A stretch of 58,986 bases of DNA from Actinacidiphila glaucinigra (GTDB lineage Bacteria; Actinomycetota; Actinomycetes; Streptomycetales; Streptomycetaceae), in assembly GCF_900188405.1 (NCBI RefSeq), contig NZ_FZOF01000039.1, positions 1 to 58,986 of the forward strand, written 5' to 3'. Each line of letters begins with the position of its first letter. The stretch's first letter is position 1. Shown here one piece after another: positions 33,571 to 40,792 of the stretch. The translations under genes and the position numbers were made by a program. A model generated the notes under the pieces. The model was not told the origin of the DNA, ran no database searches, and saw only the letters and a list, made by a program, of their open reading frames with translations.

Positions 33571-33599
33571 ACTATACGGGGCTCGGAACTTTTATGCAA
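33571..33599 (-). promoter_or_regulatory. argC operon promoter with ArgR-type sites
   Basis: On the minus strand TTGCAT (33599-33594) and TATAGT (33576-33571) are 17 bases apart, an excellent -35/-10 pair, 24 bases before the argC ATG. TTTGCATAAAAGT and TAGTCATGCC surround them and resemble ARG-box halves. ArgR would block this promoter, which also drives argR itself. Confidence 0.65.
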
Positions 33600-33853
33600 A
33601 GCTTTTCGGGTCCGCCACGACGGGGGCGCGGCGAGTCTCGGGGCCCCGGTTGGCGCGCACCCCTCCACCCGGTGGCGGGCGCGCGCCGCCCGGAGAACAC
33701 CGGGCGAACTCTGCACGGGCGGCCGGGCCCGACCGGCGCCGTGGACGGTTTCGGCTCCGCGGCGGCGGCGCCCGCAGCGCGATGGGCTGCCCTGCCCCGC
33801 GCACGCTCGCATGGAGGCGGACCGACTCCCCTGCGGGGGCCCGCCCCGGCCGG
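33600..33853. other. Gene-free region between argC promoter and the LysR-like gene
   Basis: About 250 bases without a supportable gene. Open frames here (for example minus 33592-33804) are Pro/Arg-rich and have no ribosome site. I see no clear terminator after the LysR-like gene at 33854. Confidence 0.5.
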
Positions 33854-34609
33854 CTACGAACGCCGGCGGGGCTTGCCGCGCTTCGCGGTGGGGCGGGGCG
33901 TCTTCGCGGACCCGCGGCCGGAGGATTTGGCGGCGGCGGGCTTGCGCCGCGCCGTCCCCTCGTCCGAGCGCTGCTTCTTCGGCTGCGCCTGGGGCTGGGT
34001 ACGGCCCCGGGTGCTGTTGACGGTGCGGCCGCGCACGATGCCGATGAAGTCCTCGACCCGGTCCGTCGTGGTGTCCTCGCGCCACGACAGGGCCACCCGC
34101 GACTGCGGGGCGTCGACGACCGCGCGGTAGGTGAGGTCCTTGCGGTGGTGCAGGCGCGCCAGCGACTGGGGGACGACCAGCAGGCCCACGCCCGCCGCGA
34201 CGAGCTCGATGGCGTCCGCGGTCGTGGCCGGGCGCTCGATCGCCGGCCGCCCGGGGAACTCCTCCCAGTCCAGGGTGTCGTCGAGGGGGTGGAAGACCAC
34301 GTCGTCGGCGAGGTCGCCGACCGACACCTCCTCGGCGGCCGCCATCAAGTGGTCCTTCGGGACGACGACGACCGTGGTCTCCGTGTAGAGGGGGATGGCG
34401 CTGAGGTCCGCGCGGTCGATCGGCAGCCGTACGAAGCCCGCGTCGGCGTCCAGGGCGCGGAGCATCCCGGGGGCGTCGGCGGCCGTGGCCATGACGAGCT
34501 CCAGCGGGATGTCCGGCAACCGCTCCTGCCAGATCCGCACCCACTTGGCGGGGATCACACCCGGGACATAGGCGAGGCGGAACGAGGGGGGAGCATCCGA
34601 GCCGGTCAT
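33854..34609 (-). CDS. LysR-type substrate-binding domain protein without helix-turn-helix
   Basis: This 251-residue protein begins directly with the LysR effector-binding fold (FRLAYVPGVIPAKWVRIWQE at residues 10-29; AADAPGMLRALDADAGFVRL; ELVAAGVGLLVVPQSLARL). The usual ~60-residue N-terminal HTH is absent, and there is no upstream frame for it. The last ~48 residues are a Lys/Arg/Ala/Pro tail ending RGKPRRRS, which could bind nucleic acid. The start is supported by TAGCCT 6 bases before the ATG (leaderless). It is divergent from the DUF5997 gene, 59 bases apart. It may be the sensor half of a split regulator. Confidence 0.85.
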   Translation of the reverse strand: MTGSDAPPSFRLAYVPGVIPAKWVRIWQERLPDIPLELVMATAADAPGMLRALDADAGFVRLPIDRADLSAIPLYTETTVVVVPKDHLMAAAEEVSVGDLADDVVFHPLDDTLDWEEFPGRPAIERPATTADAIELVAAGVGLLVVPQSLARLHHRKDLTYRAVVDAPQSRVALSWREDTTTDRVEDFIGIVRGRTVNSTRGRTQPQAQPKKQRSDEGTARRKPAAAKSSGRGSAKTPRPTAKRGKPRRRS

Positions 34610-34615
34610 CCGGCC

Positions 34616-34621
34616 AGGCTA
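34616..34621 (-). promoter_or_regulatory. -10 of the LysR-like gene (leaderless)
   Basis: TAGCCT on the minus strand ends 6 bases before the ATG at 34609, putting transcription start on the start codon. Confidence 0.5.
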
Positions 34622-34656
34622 CCCCGGCACCGGTCGGGGGCCGCGCCCGCGATCGA

Positions 34657-34662
34657 TATCCT
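34657..34662 (+). promoter_or_regulatory. -10 of the DUF5997 gene (leaderless)
   Basis: TATCCT ends 6 bases before the ATG at 34669. It mirrors the -10 of the divergent LysR-like gene, leaving only about 35 bases between the two -10 elements for shared control. Confidence 0.5.
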
Positions 34663-34668
34663 GGGGGC

Positions 34669-35064
34669 ATGACGTCGCACCATTCCGCCCAGACCATGAA
34701 GCCCGCCACCGCGGCGAAGAAGCTGGGTGTGTACCTCGAGGCCACCCCCGCCGAGTTCCGGGAGGGCGTCGTGTCGCGCGACGAGCTCAACGCGCTCCAG
34801 GCCGACCCGCCCGAGTGGCTCCGGCAGCTCCGCCGCGACGGTCCGCACCCGCGCCCGGTCGTGGCCTCGAAGCTCGGCGTCTCCATCTCCGGCCTCGCCC
34901 GCGGCGGAGTCACCGAGGCGCTCACCACGGAGCAGATCGAGGCACTGAAGCAGGACGAGCCCGAGTGGCTGCAGAAGGAGCGCGCCACCCAGGCCGAGGT
35001 CCGCAAGGAGACCGCGCGCCTCAAGGAGCGCGACGCCGAGCGCGCCCGCCGCGCCGACGCCTGA
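34669..35064 (+). CDS. DUF5997 family protein
   Basis: A 131-residue mainly helical protein of the DUF5997 family. It has an internal repeat: ELNALQADPPEWLRQLRRDG (about 44-63) and QIEALKQDEPEWLQKERATQ (about 88-107). Between them is PRPVVASKLGVSISGLARGG, which reads like a helix-turn-helix. The C-terminus is a charged coil (RKETARLKERDAERARR). It might be the DNA-binding partner of the divergent LysR-like sensor, but that is inference. A strong terminator follows at once. Confidence 0.8.
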   Translation: MTSHHSAQTMKPATAAKKLGVYLEATPAEFREGVVSRDELNALQADPPEWLRQLRRDGPHPRPVVASKLGVSISGLARGGVTEALTTEQIEALKQDEPEWLQKERATQAEVRKETARLKERDAERARRADA

Positions 35065-35073
35065 CACCCCCGC

Positions 35074-35113
35074 GACGACGCCGGCCCCCTCACGGCGGCC
35101 GGCGTCGTCTTTT
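35074..35113 (+). terminator. Intrinsic terminator after the DUF5997 gene
   Basis: A perfect 13-base stem (35074-35086 with 35097-35109) with a 10-base loop is followed by TCTTTT, a classical rho-independent terminator starting 10 bases past the stop. Confidence 0.9.
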
Positions 35114-35598
35114 GCGCCGCCTCCCGCAAGCCGCGAGCCCTCAGCCTCGTCGCGGGCGTCGATGCGACCGGCGGGGAGACAGCACACCGCCCTTCGGCCC
35201 GGCCGCCCCGGATCCGGGAGGTGGCCACGGCGCCCACACCGGGCCCCCTGGACAGCACGCGCCCCAAGAGGTGGGAGCGGACTCAGGGCCGGCGAGCCGG
35301 CCGCCCGGTTCGCCCGTCGGCGTGGCAGGGCCCCGCTCCAGGGCGGCGGGTGAGCCGCCCCGCGGCGACCCTGACGGGCTGCCGGGCGGTGCATACCGCG
35401 GGGGGGGTGTCGTCCGCCCCATGTCCACTCCGGACGGCTCTCCGCCCTCGTTCCCGAAACCGCGGGATCCGCGACAGCGCCCGGAACCGCCGTCGACCCG
35501 GCGGCGGCGGCTCCGGTTCACGCCCCGCTGCCGTGCCGGCCGCCCGGCCGCCCGGCACGGCACCCTCCCGCCCCGTCCACAAAGCCCGTCCCGGTCCG
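35114..35598. other. Gene-free 485-base stretch
   Basis: No gene is supported here. Open frames on both strands are Pro/Arg/Gly-rich, lack ribosome sites, and show no recognisable domain. It separates the DUF5997 terminator from the aldehyde dehydrogenase promoter. Confidence 0.5.
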
Positions 35599-35627
35599 TT
35601 GACAGCGCGGAGGGCGCGTCGCAGACT
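35599..35627 (+). promoter_or_regulatory. Promoter of the aldehyde dehydrogenase gene
   Basis: A perfect TTGACA (35599-35604) is followed after 17 bases by CAGACT (35622-35627), a partial -10. The start codon is 75 bases further on. Confidence 0.55.
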
Positions 35628-35645
35628 CAGTGCCCGAACGGTCAA

Positions 35646-35659
35646 TGAACGATAGTTCA
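35646..35659 (+). promoter_or_regulatory. Palindromic operator upstream of the aldehyde dehydrogenase
   Basis: TGAAC-GATA-GTTCA is a perfect 5+5 inverted repeat just downstream of the promoter, flanked by further GAAC halves at 35635-35638 and 35666-35669. Such spacing suits a repressor of the IclR or similar class. No regulator gene is adjacent. Confidence 0.5.
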
Positions 35660-35701
35660 CTGTGCGAACGAGGATGTTCGCGCGCCAGAACAGGGGCTGC
35701 C

Positions 35702-37162
35702 ATGACCATCTCCCGCGAACTGCTGATCGGCGGCAAGGACGTCCCGGCCGTCTCCGGACGCACGGCCGAGGACGTCAGCCCCTTCACCGGCGAGGTGTAC
35801 GCGACCGTCGCCGCCGGGGGCGTCGAGGACGTCACCCGGGCGGTGGACGCCGCCGAGGCCACGTTCCCGCAGTGGGCGGCGCTCAGCCCGTTCGCGCGGC
35901 GCAGGATCTTCCTGACCGCGGCCGACCTGCTGGAGGCCCGCACGGAGCAGGCCGCGGAGATCATGGCGCTCGAGGCCGGCGGGACCCGCCCCTGGGCGTA
36001 CTTCAACGTCGGGCTGGCCGCCAACATCCTGCGCGAGGTGGCCGCTGCCGTCACCGCGCCGCGCGGCGAGGTGCTGAGCGCGCAGGAGGAGGGCGTCCTC
36101 GGCATGGCGGTGCGCGAACCGGTCGGCGTCGTGGGCGCCTTCGCGCCGTGGAACGCCCCGATCATCCTCGGCGTCCGCGCGGTCGCCGCGCCGCTGGCGG
36201 CCGGGAACACCGTCGTGGTGAAGCCCAGCGAGGACGCCCCGGTGGCCTGCGGCCTGTTCGTCGCGGACGTGCTGCGCGAGGCCGGGCTGCCGGACGGCGT
36301 GCTGAACGTGGTGACCAACGCCCGTGAGGACGCCGCCGAGGTCGCGGAGGCGCTGATCGCCGACCCGAGGGTCCGCATGGTCAACTTCACCGGGTCGACG
36401 GAGGTCGGGCGGATCATCGGCACCCACGCCGCACGCCACCTCAAGCCGGCCGTGCTGGAGCTCGGCGGCAAGAACGCCATCCTCGTGCTGGACGACGCGG
36501 ACGTGGACTACGCCGTCGACGCCGCCGTCTTCGGCGTCTTCCTCAACTCCGGGCAGATCTGCATGTCCGGTGACCGGATCCTCGTCCACGAGAGCCTCGC
36601 CGAGGAGTTCACGGCCAAGTTCGCCGCCAAGGTCGGCACGCTGCCCTCGGGCGACCCCTCGCACCCGCACACCGTGATCGGGCCGCTGGTGAGCGGGGCC
36701 TCCGCACAGCGCGTCGCCGCGCTCGTGCGGGACGCGGTCGCCAAGGGCGCCACCGTGCTGGCCGGGGGCGGCGAGCCGGACGGCGCGGTGCACCCGGCCA
36801 CCGTGCTGCAGGGCGTGCCCAAGGACGCGGAGATCTACTACGGCGAGGCCTTCGGTCCCGTCGTGACCGTGGCGCCCTTCGCCGACGACGACGAGGCGGT
36901 GGCCCTGGCCAACGACACCGACCACGGCCTGACCGCGGGCGTCATCACCGAGAACGGCACCCACGGGCTCGCCGTGGCCCGCCGGCTGCGCACCGGCATC
37001 GTGCACGTCAACGACCAGTCGGTGGCCGACGAACCGCAGGCGCCCTTCGGCGGCTTCAAGGCGTCCGGCTACGGCCGCTTCGGCGGTCGCTGGGGCCTGG
37101 AGGCGTTCTCCAACACCCGCTGGGTCACCCTGGCCACCCAGCAGGCGCACTACCCGTTCTGA
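35702..37162 (+). CDS. Aldehyde dehydrogenase (aromatic-aldehyde type)
   Basis: This 486-residue NAD(P)-dependent enzyme oxidises an aldehyde to the acid. The cofactor motif is MVNFTGSTEVGRII, the general base lies in VLELGGKNAILVL, and the catalytic cysteine lies in NSGQICMSGDRI. FGPVVTVAPFADDDEAVALA and FGGFKASGYGRFGG complete the family pattern. Sequence features suggest the salicylaldehyde/benzaldehyde/vanillin dehydrogenase group, but this is a guess. The ATG at 35702 has AGGGGC upstream; the frame upstream to 35630 runs through the operator. Confidence 0.92.
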   Translation: MTISRELLIGGKDVPAVSGRTAEDVSPFTGEVYATVAAGGVEDVTRAVDAAEATFPQWAALSPFARRRIFLTAADLLEARTEQAAEIMALEAGGTRPWAYFNVGLAANILREVAAAVTAPRGEVLSAQEEGVLGMAVREPVGVVGAFAPWNAPIILGVRAVAAPLAAGNTVVVKPSEDAPVACGLFVADVLREAGLPDGVLNVVTNAREDAAEVAEALIADPRVRMVNFTGSTEVGRIIGTHAARHLKPAVLELGGKNAILVLDDADVDYAVDAAVFGVFLNSGQICMSGDRILVHESLAEEFTAKFAAKVGTLPSGDPSHPHTVIGPLVSGASAQRVAALVRDAVAKGATVLAGGGEPDGAVHPATVLQGVPKDAEIYYGEAFGPVVTVAPFADDDEAVALANDTDHGLTAGVITENGTHGLAVARRLRTGIVHVNDQSVADEPQAPFGGFKASGYGRFGGRWGLEAFSNTRWVTLATQQAHYPF

Positions 37163-37179
37163 AGCCGCGGCGAAGGGCA

Positions 37180-37185
37180 TAGGGT
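37180..37185 (+). promoter_or_regulatory. -10 of the nucleotidyltransferase gene (leaderless)
   Basis: TAGGGT ends 6 bases before the ATG at 37192, and no ribosome site is present. Confidence 0.45.
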
Positions 37186-37191
37186 CCGCGC

Positions 37192-37935
37192 ATGGAAGAT
37201 CCACTCGGCGCGGCCCGCGCCCTTCTCGCCGAACGCTTCCCCGACGCCCTCGCCGGCTTCCTGGGCGGGTCCACCGCCCGCGGGGAGGGGACGGCGACGT
37301 CCGACCTGGACGTGGTCGTCGTCCTCGACCCGCCCGCCGGGTGCCACGCGGAATCGCTGACCTGGGGCTCCTGGCCGGTCGAGCTCTTCGTGCACACCCC
37401 CGAGTCGGCGCGGGCCTTCATGGGCTGGGACCGGGACCGCGGCAGCGGCACGATGGCGTTCATGTGCGCGCGGGGCGTCGTCCTGCTCGACCGCGACGGG
37501 ACCGCCGCGCGGCTGCGCGACACCGCGGAGCGGATCCTCGCCGCCGGACCGCCCGCGGTCACGGACGCGGCGCGCGACCACCGGCGCTACTCCGTCACCG
37601 ACCTGCGCGACGACCTGCTCGGCGCGCGCGACGAGGAGGAACTCCTCGCCGTGGCCGCCGCCCTGCTGGAGGGCGCGGCAGAGCTCCTGCTCGCCGCCCG
37701 CGGCCACTGGCGCGGTGGCGGCAAGTGGCTGCCTCGACGGCTGCGCGAGGCCGACCCCGAACTCGCGGGGCTCCTGCTGGGCGGTTACCGCGACCTCGTC
37801 CGCGGCGGCCCGCGCGAGCCGTTCGCCGCCGCGGTGGACGCGGTGCTGCACACCTGCGGCGGCCCGCTGTGGGCGGGCTACCGGCGCACCCCGGACCCGC
37901 GCATGCTCGCGGAACTCGGGCTGCGGCCGGACTGA
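37192..37935 (+). CDS. Nucleotidyltransferase-domain protein
   Basis: This 247-residue protein has a polymerase-beta-type nucleotidyltransferase core: FLGGSTARGEGTATSDLDVV (about 23-42), the GS...RG...SDLD motif with two metal-binding aspartates. The remaining ~160 residues are helical (SVTDLRDDLLGARDEEELLA; AAALLEGAAELLLAARGHWR), like aminoglycoside- or HEPN-linked nucleotidyltransferases. The target is unknown; a modifying role for an antibiotic or protein is possible. It lies 29 bases after the aldehyde dehydrogenase but has its own -10. Confidence 0.8.
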   Translation: MEDPLGAARALLAERFPDALAGFLGGSTARGEGTATSDLDVVVVLDPPAGCHAESLTWGSWPVELFVHTPESARAFMGWDRDRGSGTMAFMCARGVVLLDRDGTAARLRDTAERILAAGPPAVTDAARDHRRYSVTDLRDDLLGARDEEELLAVAAALLEGAAELLLAARGHWRGGGKWLPRRLREADPELAGLLLGGYRDLVRGGPREPFAAAVDAVLHTCGGPLWAGYRRTPDPRMLAELGLRPD

Positions 37936-37978
37936 GACCCGGACCCCTTCCCGGGGGTGCGGAGCGGACGCCCGAACC

Positions 37979-37984
37979 TAGACT
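37979..37984 (+). promoter_or_regulatory. -10 element upstream of the DUF1918 gene
   Basis: TAGACT lies about 45 bases before the ATG at 38030 and matches the Streptomyces TANNNT pattern. The -35 is not obvious. Confidence 0.35.
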
Positions 37985-38029
37985 GGAGGGGCAAGGCTGC
38001 GGACCGCCGAGTTCACAGGAGGTCTACCG

Positions 38030-38233
38030 ATGCACGCGAACAAGGGTGACCGGGTCAGGCAGCACGGGCGGGTCGTCGGCCAGCACGACAAGGTGGCCGA
38101 GATCGTCGAGGTCATGGGGCAGGGCGGCGAGCCGCCGTACCGCGTCCGGTACGACGACGGGCACGAGTGCATCCTGTCCCCCGGACCGGACTCGACGGTG
38201 GAGCACGGGCGGGGCGCGACCCCCGCCCACTGA
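38030..38233 (+). CDS. DUF1918 family small protein
   Basis: This 67-residue protein is a standalone DUF1918 domain, an SH3-like barrel common in actinobacteria: GDRVRQHGRVVGQHDKVAEI and YRVRYDDGHECILSPGPDST. ACAGGAGG lies 7 bases before the ATG, a strong ribosome site. DUF1918 proteins often sit near small regulators, but their role is not settled. A convergent terminator follows. Confidence 0.88.
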   Translation: MHANKGDRVRQHGRVVGQHDKVAEIVEVMGQGGEPPYRVRYDDGHECILSPGPDSTVEHGRGATPAH

Positions 38234-38258
38234 GCCGTCCGCACGGCATCGTGCCGGA

Positions 38259-38285
38259 CCGCGGCCGCGGACCACGCGGCCGCGG
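38259..38285. terminator. Bidirectional terminator between DUF1918 and GHL10 genes
   Basis: A perfect 11-base stem (38259-38269 with 38275-38285) closes a five-base loop between convergent genes. Confidence 0.7.
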
Positions 38286-38301
38286 CCCCGATGGTGCGCG
38301 C

Positions 38302-39612
38302 CTACGCCCCCGGACCGGTGCGGGGTGTGCGGACACGCGTCGGGTAGTGGTCGGCGACGACCCGGGACATCGCGCCGATGGGGTCGGCCGCGACCTCCTT
38401 GGCGGAGAAGAAGACGTTGCCGAGCACCTGCGGGTGGTTGCGGGCGAGGTCGAGGTGGCGGGAGAGTTCGGCCGGGTCCTGCCAGGCAGCCGCCTCGCCC
38501 GCGGCGCCCGCGCGGTACAGCGCCTCGCCGATGTAGAGCTGGACGCCCGTGCCGTCGACGACGTCGGCCCACCAGGGCACGAGCGCGGCGTAGTCGGCGA
38601 CGTCGAAGCCGATGTTCCAGTACACCTGCGGCACGATGTAGTCGATCCAGCCCTTGAGGACCCAGCCGCGTGTGTCGGCGTAGAGGTCGTCGTACGTCTG
38701 GACCCCGCCGCGGGTGGCGGAGCCGCGCGGGTCCGTGACCCCGTTGCGCCAGACCGCGAAGGGGCTCACGCCGAAGCGGGTCCCGGGGCGCATCGCCCGG
38801 ATGCGCGCGGCGGTCTCACTGACGAGCAGGTCGATGTTGTCGCGCCGCCAGGAGGCGAGGTCCTCGAATCCCTCCCCGTACCGGGCGAAGGCGTCGTCGT
38901 CGGCGAAGGACCGACCGGCGACCGGATAGGGGTAGAAGTAGTCGTCCCAGTGCACCCCGTCGACGGGGTAGCGGCGGACGGCGTCGAGCATGGCGTCCTG
39001 GACGAAGCCGCGGACCTGGGGAAGCCCGGGGTTGTAGTAGAGCTTGCCGCCGTACGCGACGGTCCAGTCGGGATTGACGCGGGCCGGGTGGTCCGGGGAG
39101 AGCCGTCCCGGGTCGTTGTGGGTGGCGACGCGGAACGGGTTGAACCAGGCGTGCAGTTCCAGCCCCCGCGCGTGGGCCTCCGCCACGGCCGTGCCGAGCG
39201 GGTCCCAGCCCGGGTCCCGCCCCTGGACACCGGTCAGATACGCCGACCAGGGCTCGTAGGGGGACGGCCACAGCGCGTCGGCGGTCGGCCGGACCTGCAT
39301 GACGACCGCGTTGAGGCGCCGCTCGACGGCCACATCGAGGTAGCCGAGGAGTTCGTCGTGCTGCTGACGGGCCGACAGCCCTGGCGCGGAGGGCCAGTCG
39401 CGGTTGGCGACCGTCGCCAGCCACATGCCGCGGAACTGCCCCCGCGCGCCGGGGCCGTCCACCGCCCCGGACGGTGCCGCCGCCCCCGCGGGCGCGGCCC
39501 CGGCCGCACTGCCCGCACCGTCCACCGCCCTCGCGGCCTCACCCCCGGCGAGGACGGCGCCGAGCGCCCCGGCGGCGCCCGCAGCGAAGGTCCTGCGTGA
39601 GAGTCGGCGCAT
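38302..39612 (-). CDS. Secreted GHL10-family glycoside hydrolase-like protein
   Basis: This 436-residue protein is probably exported by the Tat system: MRRLSRRTFAAGAAGALGAV is a twin-arginine signal ending near ARAVDG. The rest is a (beta/alpha)8 barrel of the GHL10 (YngK) type: GQFRGMWLATVANRDWPSAP, RLNAVVMQVRPTADALWPSP, ELHAWFNPFRVA, VDGVHWDDYFYPYPVAG and VPQVYWNIGFDVADY. Acidic residues in VHWDDYF fit the active site. Related proteins are thought to act on cell-wall glycans. The ATG at 39612 has AGGGGA upstream. Confidence 0.9.
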   Translation of the reverse strand: MRRLSRRTFAAGAAGALGAVLAGGEAARAVDGAGSAAGAAPAGAAAPSGAVDGPGARGQFRGMWLATVANRDWPSAPGLSARQQHDELLGYLDVAVERRLNAVVMQVRPTADALWPSPYEPWSAYLTGVQGRDPGWDPLGTAVAEAHARGLELHAWFNPFRVATHNDPGRLSPDHPARVNPDWTVAYGGKLYYNPGLPQVRGFVQDAMLDAVRRYPVDGVHWDDYFYPYPVAGRSFADDDAFARYGEGFEDLASWRRDNIDLLVSETAARIRAMRPGTRFGVSPFAVWRNGVTDPRGSATRGGVQTYDDLYADTRGWVLKGWIDYIVPQVYWNIGFDVADYAALVPWWADVVDGTGVQLYIGEALYRAGAAGEAAAWQDPAELSRHLDLARNHPQVLGNVFFSAKEVAADPIGAMSRVVADHYPTRVRTPRTGPGA

Positions 39613-39928
39613 GACTGTCCCCTGATTCCCCGTCATATTCATATTTCGCTGATACTGGGCCGAATCGGTCCGACCGGCAACCTACCGGGAGCCGGACGGG
39701 TCCGGCGTTCCCCCGGGGCCCCGTCCGTCCCGTGCGGCGCCCTCGTCACCTCCGGCGCAGGAGTGCCGCCGCGCGCCGTCGGGCCCGGTCACCGGGGCTC
39801 CGGGGCCGGGCGGAACGGCCCCTGCGGGGACCCGGACCGGTACGCCGGCCGGGTGTAATGTCGAGCGGGCTGGTCCGGACCTCACGACGGTCCGGGTCTC
39901 CATCTCGCGATCAGGGAGAGGCTGGGCG
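39613..39928. other. Divergent intergenic region without a gene
   Basis: 316 bases between the GHL10 gene and hbd. The only notable signal is GGGAGAGG about 7 bases before the hbd TTG. I found no confident promoter hexamers or repeats. Confidence 0.5.
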
Positions 39929-40792
39929 TTGAACGACGACATCCGTTTTGTCGGTGTGGTGGGCTGTGGCCAGATGGGCGCGGGTATCGCCGAGGTGTGC
40001 GCCCGGGCCGGACTGGACGTCCGGGTGGCGGAGACCACCGGCGAGGCCCTGGAACTGGGCCGTACCCGGCTGACGAACTCGCTCCACAAGGCGGCGGAGC
40101 GCGGCAAGATCACCGCGGAGGAGCGCGACGCGACGCTGGAGCGCCTCACCTTCACCACCGACCTGGGCGACTTCGCCGACCGCGACCTCGTCATCGAGGC
40201 CGTCGTCGAGAACGAGCAGGTAAAGACCGAGATCTTCCAGGTGCTCGACCAGGTGGTCACCCGCCGGGACGCGATCCTGGCCTCGAACACCTCCTCCATC
40301 CCGCTGGTGAAGCTCGCCGTGGCGACCTCCCGCCCGGAGCAGGTGATCGGCATCCACTTCTTCAACCCGGCGCCGGTGCAGAAGCTCGTCGAGCTGATCC
40401 CCGCCCTCACCACGGACGGCCAGACGCTGGTGCGTGCCGAGAAGCTCGTCACCGACGTGCTGGGCAAGCACCCGATCCGGGCCCAGGACCGCGCGGGCTT
40501 CGTGGTCAACGCGCTGCTCATCCCGTATCTGCTGTCGTCGATCCGGATGTTCGAGACCGGCATCGCCAGCCGCGAGGACATCGACAACGGCATGGAGATG
40601 GGCTGCGCCCACCCGATGGGCCCGCTCAAGCTCTCCGACCTGATCGGGCTGGACACCGTGGCCTCGGTCGCCGAGTCGATGTACGACGAGTTCAAGGAGC
40701 CGCTGTACGCGGCTCCCCCGCTGCTCCAGCGCATGGTCGACGCGGGCCGGCTGGGCCGCAAGAGCGGCCACGGCTTCTACGACTACGTGTAG
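39929..40792 (+). CDS. 3-hydroxybutyryl-CoA dehydrogenase
   Basis: This 287-residue enzyme interconverts acetoacetyl-CoA and 3-hydroxybutyryl-CoA with NAD(P). The dinucleotide motif is VVGCGQMGAGIAEVCARAGL, followed by DLVIEAVVENEQVK and the catalytic His in IGIHFFNPAPVQKLVE. The C-terminal domain has DRAGFVVNALLIPYL and MEMGCAHPMGPLKLSDLIGL. The start is TTG at 39929 with GGGAGAGG upstream. Its last 10 bases overlap the end of the convergent LAL gene. Confidence 0.94.
   Translation: MNDDIRFVGVVGCGQMGAGIAEVCARAGLDVRVAETTGEALELGRTRLTNSLHKAAERGKITAEERDATLERLTFTTDLGDFADRDLVIEAVVENEQVKTEIFQVLDQVVTRRDAILASNTSSIPLVKLAVATSRPEQVIGIHFFNPAPVQKLVELIPALTTDGQTLVRAEKLVTDVLGKHPIRAQDRAGFVVNALLIPYLLSSIRMFETGIASREDIDNGMEMGCAHPMGPLKLSDLIGLDTVASVAESMYDEFKEPLYAAPPLLQRMVDAGRLGRKSGHGFYDYV

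Noticed and set aside
35141..35660. Frames in the gap before the aldehyde dehydrogenase
   Set aside because: Pro/Arg/Gly-rich translations on both strands with no start signal; not supportable.
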